The notes beneath the pieces are model-generated. The model was given only the letters and a program-made list of their open reading frames with translations. It was not told the DNA's origin and ran no database searches. The position numbers were made by a program, and so were the translations under genes. From NCBI GenBank assembly GCA_937893735.1, contig CALBGD010000411.1:1-16552 (forward strand): 16,552 nt of DNA. Reading direction: 5' to 3'. Positions within the stretch are counted from its first letter, which is position 1, and every line of letters starts with the position of its first letter. Source of the DNA: an uncultured Clostridia bacterium. Lineage in GTDB: Bacteria; Bacillota; Clostridia; Oscillospirales; Ruminococcaceae. Positions 13,979 to 16,552 of the stretch are shown here, one piece after another.

Positions 13979-14928
13979 TAAAGAAGATAATTGCGGCGGT
14001 AACTGCGCTCGCCCTCGCGGCGGGACTGTGCGGGTGCTCCGCCGATGAAAAGCCGGAGAGCGGAAAGCTCACGGTGATAACCACGATATTCCCGGCTTAC
14101 GATTTCGCGCGGCAGGTATTCGGTGACAGCGCGGACGTGAAAATGCTGCTGAAACCCGGTCAGGAGAGCCACAGCTACGACCCCTCCGCAAAGGACATCG
14201 TTGAGATAAGCGGCTGCGACCTCTTCATCTACAACGGCGGCGAATCCGACCAGTGGGTGGAGAGCGTGCTGAAATCCGCGCCGGATATAAGCACGTTCCG
14301 CATGACTGACGCGGTCTCCCTGCTGGAGGAGGAAGTCACCGAGGGAATGCAGGAGCACGAACACGAAGAAGAATCAGACGACCATGACGAGGAGGAATAC
14401 GACGAGCACGTCTGGACTTCTCCGGAAAATGCCGCGAAGATAGTCCGGGCGCTGGGGAACACCGCCGCAGAGCAGTTTCCGGAGCTTTCAGAGCTGCTCA
14501 CGGCAAACGCCGGGGACTACGCCGGGAAAATAGACGAGCTTGACGATAAATTCGCGGAGCTTCTTGACGGCGAGGAGCGGTATTTCATCTTCGGCGACAG
14601 ATTCCCGCTGCTGTACTTTTTCAGGCGCTACGGGCTGAATTACTATGCGGCATTTCCGGGGTGCGGCAGCGAAACGGAGCCCTCAGCCCGGACGATGACA
14701 TTCCTGCTCGACAAGCTGAAACAGCAGGACGCGGTGCCTGCGGTGTTCTGTATCGAGCTTTCCAGCCGGAGGCTGGCGGACGTGCTGGCGGAGGATTCCG
14801 GCTTGCAGACCGTGGAATTCCACACCTGCCACAATATTTCTCAGGACGATTTCAACAGCGGCGCGACCTATGTAACGCTCATGCAGCGGAATTACAGCGC
14901 GCTCTCAAACGTGCTCAGGGGTGAGTGA
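13975..14928 (+). CDS. znuA: Zinc ABC transporter substrate-binding lipoprotein (ZnuA/AdcA-like)
   Basis: A 317-aa cluster A-I metal receptor that captures zinc outside the membrane and hands it to ZnuB. The N-terminus is a lipoprotein signal (MIKKIIAAVTALALAAGLCGC) with acylated Cys C21 after the lipobox LCG. Metal-site features: H66 in PGQESHSYDPS, H145 in DEHVWTSPENA, and a His/Asp/Glu-rich loop at about 123-145 (EHEHEEESDDHDEEEYDEH) characteristic of zinc rather than manganese receptors. The third ligand region reads FGDRFPLLYFFRRYG, with G207-D208 where most relatives have His-Asp. FPGCGSETEPS follows, containing the usual E-x-EPS segment. AAGGAG precedes the ATG, which overlaps the zur stop. 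znuC begins one base after its stop. Confidence 0.9.
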   Translation: MIKKIIAAVTALALAAGLCGCSADEKPESGKLTVITTIFPAYDFARQVFGDSADVKMLLKPGQESHSYDPSAKDIVEISGCDLFIYNGGESDQWVESVLKSAPDISTFRMTDAVSLLEEEVTEGMQEHEHEEESDDHDEEEYDEHVWTSPENAAKIVRALGNTAAEQFPELSELLTANAGDYAGKIDELDDKFAELLDGEERYFIFGDRFPLLYFFRRYGLNYYAAFPGCGSETEPSARTMTFLLDKLKQQDAVPAVFCIELSSRRLADVLAEDSGLQTVEFHTCHNISQDDFNSGATYVTLMQRNYSALSNVLRGE

Positions 14929-14929
14929 A

Positions 14930-15649
14930 ATGACGGAAAACGATTATCTTATAAAGGTGAGCGACTTAACGCTCTCCTACGAAAATATGACGGTCATCAG
15001 CGGAATGAGCTTCAACGTCAGCAGCGGGGATTACCTCTGCATTGTGGGCGAAAACGGCTCAGGCAAGAGCACGCTTGTAAAGTCGCTGCTCTCGCTGAAA
15101 AAGCCGGTGGGCGGCAGCATTGAATTCGGCGGAGGGCTCCGCCGCAACGAGATAGGCTACCTCCCGCAGCAGACCGGAGCACAGCAGGATTTCCCCGCAA
15201 GCGTGGGGGAGGTCGTTATCTCCGGGTGCCTTAATTCCCGGGGGATACGCCCGTTTTACTCCGACAGGGAGCGGAAAATGGCGGCGGAGAACATGGAGCG
15301 CCTGGGCATAACGCACCTCAGAAAGCGCAGCTACCGGGAACTCTCCGGAGGACAGCAGCAGCGGGTGCTTCTGGCGAGGGCGCTGTGCGCGACAAAGAAG
15401 CTGCTCCTGCTGGACGAGCCGGTCTCCGGGCTTGACCCGATGGTCACAGCCGAGATGTACGAGCTGATAAGCGGCATAAACAAGAGCGGCGTTACCGTGA
15501 TAATGGTAACGCACGACATATCCGCGGCGCTGAAATACGCCACGCATATACTCTGCCTGCGGCATGAAAGCTGGTTCTTCGGAACCTGCGATGAATTCCT
15601 GTGCAGCAGCGCTTCTGACTTCCTGAAAGGGGGCGCTTCAAATGGGTGA
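14930..15649 (+). CDS. znuC: Zinc ABC transporter ATP-binding protein
   Basis: A 239-aa ABC ATPase that powers zinc import with ZnuB. Motifs: Walker A GENGSGKS (40-47), signature LSGGQ (138-142), Walker B LLLLDEP with catalytic E163, and switch H195 in VTHD. I chose the ATG at 14930, one base after the znuA stop, with AGGGGTGAG as ribosome site; the in-frame GTG at 14921 is too close to that site. Its last 8 nt overlap znuB, implying coupled translation. Manganese-type transporters share this ATPase; zinc is inferred from the znuA His-rich loop and the zur gene. Confidence 0.92.
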   Translation: MTENDYLIKVSDLTLSYENMTVISGMSFNVSSGDYLCIVGENGSGKSTLVKSLLSLKKPVGGSIEFGGGLRRNEIGYLPQQTGAQQDFPASVGEVVISGCLNSRGIRPFYSDRERKMAAENMERLGITHLRKRSYRELSGGQQQRVLLARALCATKKLLLLDEPVSGLDPMVTAEMYELISGINKSGVTVIMVTHDISAALKYATHILCLRHESWFFGTCDEFLCSSASDFLKGGASNG

Positions 15650-16466
15650 CATGATATCCGCGTTCTTTGGGTCGCCGATACTGGTGCGGGCGCTCGTTGT
15701 GGGAGTTCTGGTGTCGCTGTGCGCGGCGCTGCTGGGTGTGAGCCTCGTGCTTAAGCGTTACAGCATGATAGGCGACGGTCTTTCCCATGTGGGATTCGGC
15801 GCGCTGGCGATAGCCTCCGTACTTAACTGGGCTCCCATGGCGGTGACTATTCCGGTGGTCATCGCGGCGGCGTTCCTGCTTCTGCGAATTTCGGGAAGCA
15901 GCAAGATAAAGGGCGACTCCGCGATAGCGCTTATCTCCACAGGAGCGCTGGCGGTGGGCGTAATGGCGGTGTCCCTCTCCGGAATGAACACCGACCTGGA
16001 CAGCTACCTTTTCGGCAGTATATACGCGATAAGCAGCGAGGACGTGGTGCTGAGCGTTGTGCTGGCTCTTCTTGTTCTGGTGCTGTTCATATTCTTCTAC
16101 ACGAAGATCTTTGCGATAACCTTTGACGAGAACTTCGCGAAGGCGACCGGCACCAAGGCGAGCCTCTACAATATGCTGATAGCCCTGCTGACTGCGGTCA
16201 CAATTGTCATCGGCATGAGAATGATGGGCAGTATGCTTATCTCCAGCCTGATAATATTTCCGGCGCTGTGCAGCATGAGGGTATTCAAGAGCTTCCGGGC
16301 GGTGACGATATGCTCGGCGGTGATCTCCGTGGTGACTTTCGTCGTGGGAATGGTGATCTCCTACGAGCTCGGAACTCCCGGCGGCGCAAGCATAGTCTGC
16401 GTGAATATCGCGGCATTTGCGGCGTTCACAGCCGTTGGAGCGATAGCCGGCAGGAGCAGGAAATAA
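15642..16466 (+). CDS. znuB: Zinc ABC transporter permease (ABC-3 family)
   Basis: The 274-aa membrane channel of the importer. It has the ABC-3 hallmarks: LVGVLVSLCAALLGVSLVLK-like first helices (here VVGVLVSLCAALLGVSLVLK), RYSMIGDGLSHVGFGA with the conserved SHV region, LDSYLFGSI, and FDENFAKATGTK followed by MMGSMLISSLIIFPA, the ATPase-coupling region. About seven to eight membrane segments are visible. AAGGGGG lies 9 nt before the ATG, which overlaps the znuC stop by 8 nt. It is the last gene of the operon in this window; the adjacent hairpin has no T-run on the plus strand, so where transcription ends is uncertain. Confidence 0.92.
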   Translation: MGDMISAFFGSPILVRALVVGVLVSLCAALLGVSLVLKRYSMIGDGLSHVGFGALAIASVLNWAPMAVTIPVVIAAAFLLLRISGSSKIKGDSAIALISTGALAVGVMAVSLSGMNTDLDSYLFGSIYAISSEDVVLSVVLALLVLVLFIFFYTKIFAITFDENFAKATGTKASLYNMLIALLTAVTIVIGMRMMGSMLISSLIIFPALCSMRVFKSFRAVTICSAVISVVTFVVGMVISYELGTPGGASIVCVNIAAFAAFTAVGAIAGRSRK

Positions 16467-16492
16467 AAAAACGGGAGGGTCTTGCCCTCCCG
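16465..16492 (-). terminator. CUUG-loop hairpin repeat, copy 4 (variant), 3' of znuB; minus-strand terminator-like
   Basis: CGGGAGGG (16472-16479) pairs with CCCTCCCG (16485-16492) around TCTTG, a shortened relative of the 20-bp hairpin repeat, again in sense orientation behind a gene. Seven A precede it on the plus strand, so on the minus strand the stem is followed by T7, a standard terminator for a gene arriving from the right. On the plus strand it lacks a T-run. Confidence 0.65.
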
Positions 16493-16493
16493 C

Positions 16494-16552
16494 CAGCCTG
16501 TCGATAAACCGCCATCTGCGTCGTCACTCCGCATGACGGCAGGCACAAAGCC
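16494..16552. repeat. Palindromic dispersed repeat, copy 2 (cut by the window edge)
   Basis: Shares CGATAAA, CATCTGCGTCGTCA and CGGCAGGCA-x-AAAGCC with 13300-13358. The segment between the last two blocks differs (ACTCCGCATGACGGC here against AGCTGCAATTCGGC). The right half is outside the window. Confidence 0.78.

Overview
The window looks like an ordinary chromosomal segment from a fairly GC-rich Clostridia-type Firmicute, probably Ruminococcaceae/Oscillospiraceae. The basis is strong AGGAGG-type ribosome sites, TTGACA/TATAAT promoters (often with an extended TGn -10), frequent ATA isoleucine codons, single-membrane gene content, and GC-rich dispersed intergenic palindromes of the kind seen in gut Clostridia. 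This assignment is inference; no rRNA is present.

Layout. Positions 1-170 (-) hold the start of a DUF368 (PopT-type) undecaprenyl-phosphate translocase. Then come secG (359-796, +) with an unusual acidic tail, a terminator, and rnr (RNase R, 958-3075, +). A 245-bp block of repeats separates rnr from a convergent three-gene unit (5486 to 3321, -): a 43-aa membrane peptide, malQ and a GNAT acetyltransferase. topB (5615-7696, +) diverges from that unit. A 230-bp foldback element forms the leader of a TIM-barrel sugar-phosphate isomerase-like gene (7987-8781, +), followed by a terminator, a consensus promoter and an SGNH hydrolase (8934-10058, +). Terminator hairpins separate this from a family-4 glycosyltransferase (11528-10149, -), which lies downstream of a PH-domain gene and a zinc-ribbon/TPR gene (13274-11657, -). 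The right end is a zinc-uptake operon, zur-znuA-znuC-znuB (13556-16466, +), with a Fur-type operator at its transcription start.

How the genes work together. The right-hand operon is a self-regulated zinc homeostasis unit: repressor, lipoprotein receptor, ATPase and permease are translationally coupled with overlaps or 1-nt gaps. The left part is housekeeping (envelope lipid recycling, secretion, RNA decay). malQ is alpha-glucan metabolism.

No convincingly new defence or biosynthetic system is visible. The unusual material is intergenic. First, a hairpin repeat with a CUUG loop occurs four times, always at a gene's 3' end and always in the sense orientation. Second, a MITE-like foldback element fills the isomerase leader. 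Third, a second palindromic family (13300 and 16494) has conserved blocks, and its arms differ in sequence between copies. Two of these elements sit exactly between a good promoter and the gene it drives.
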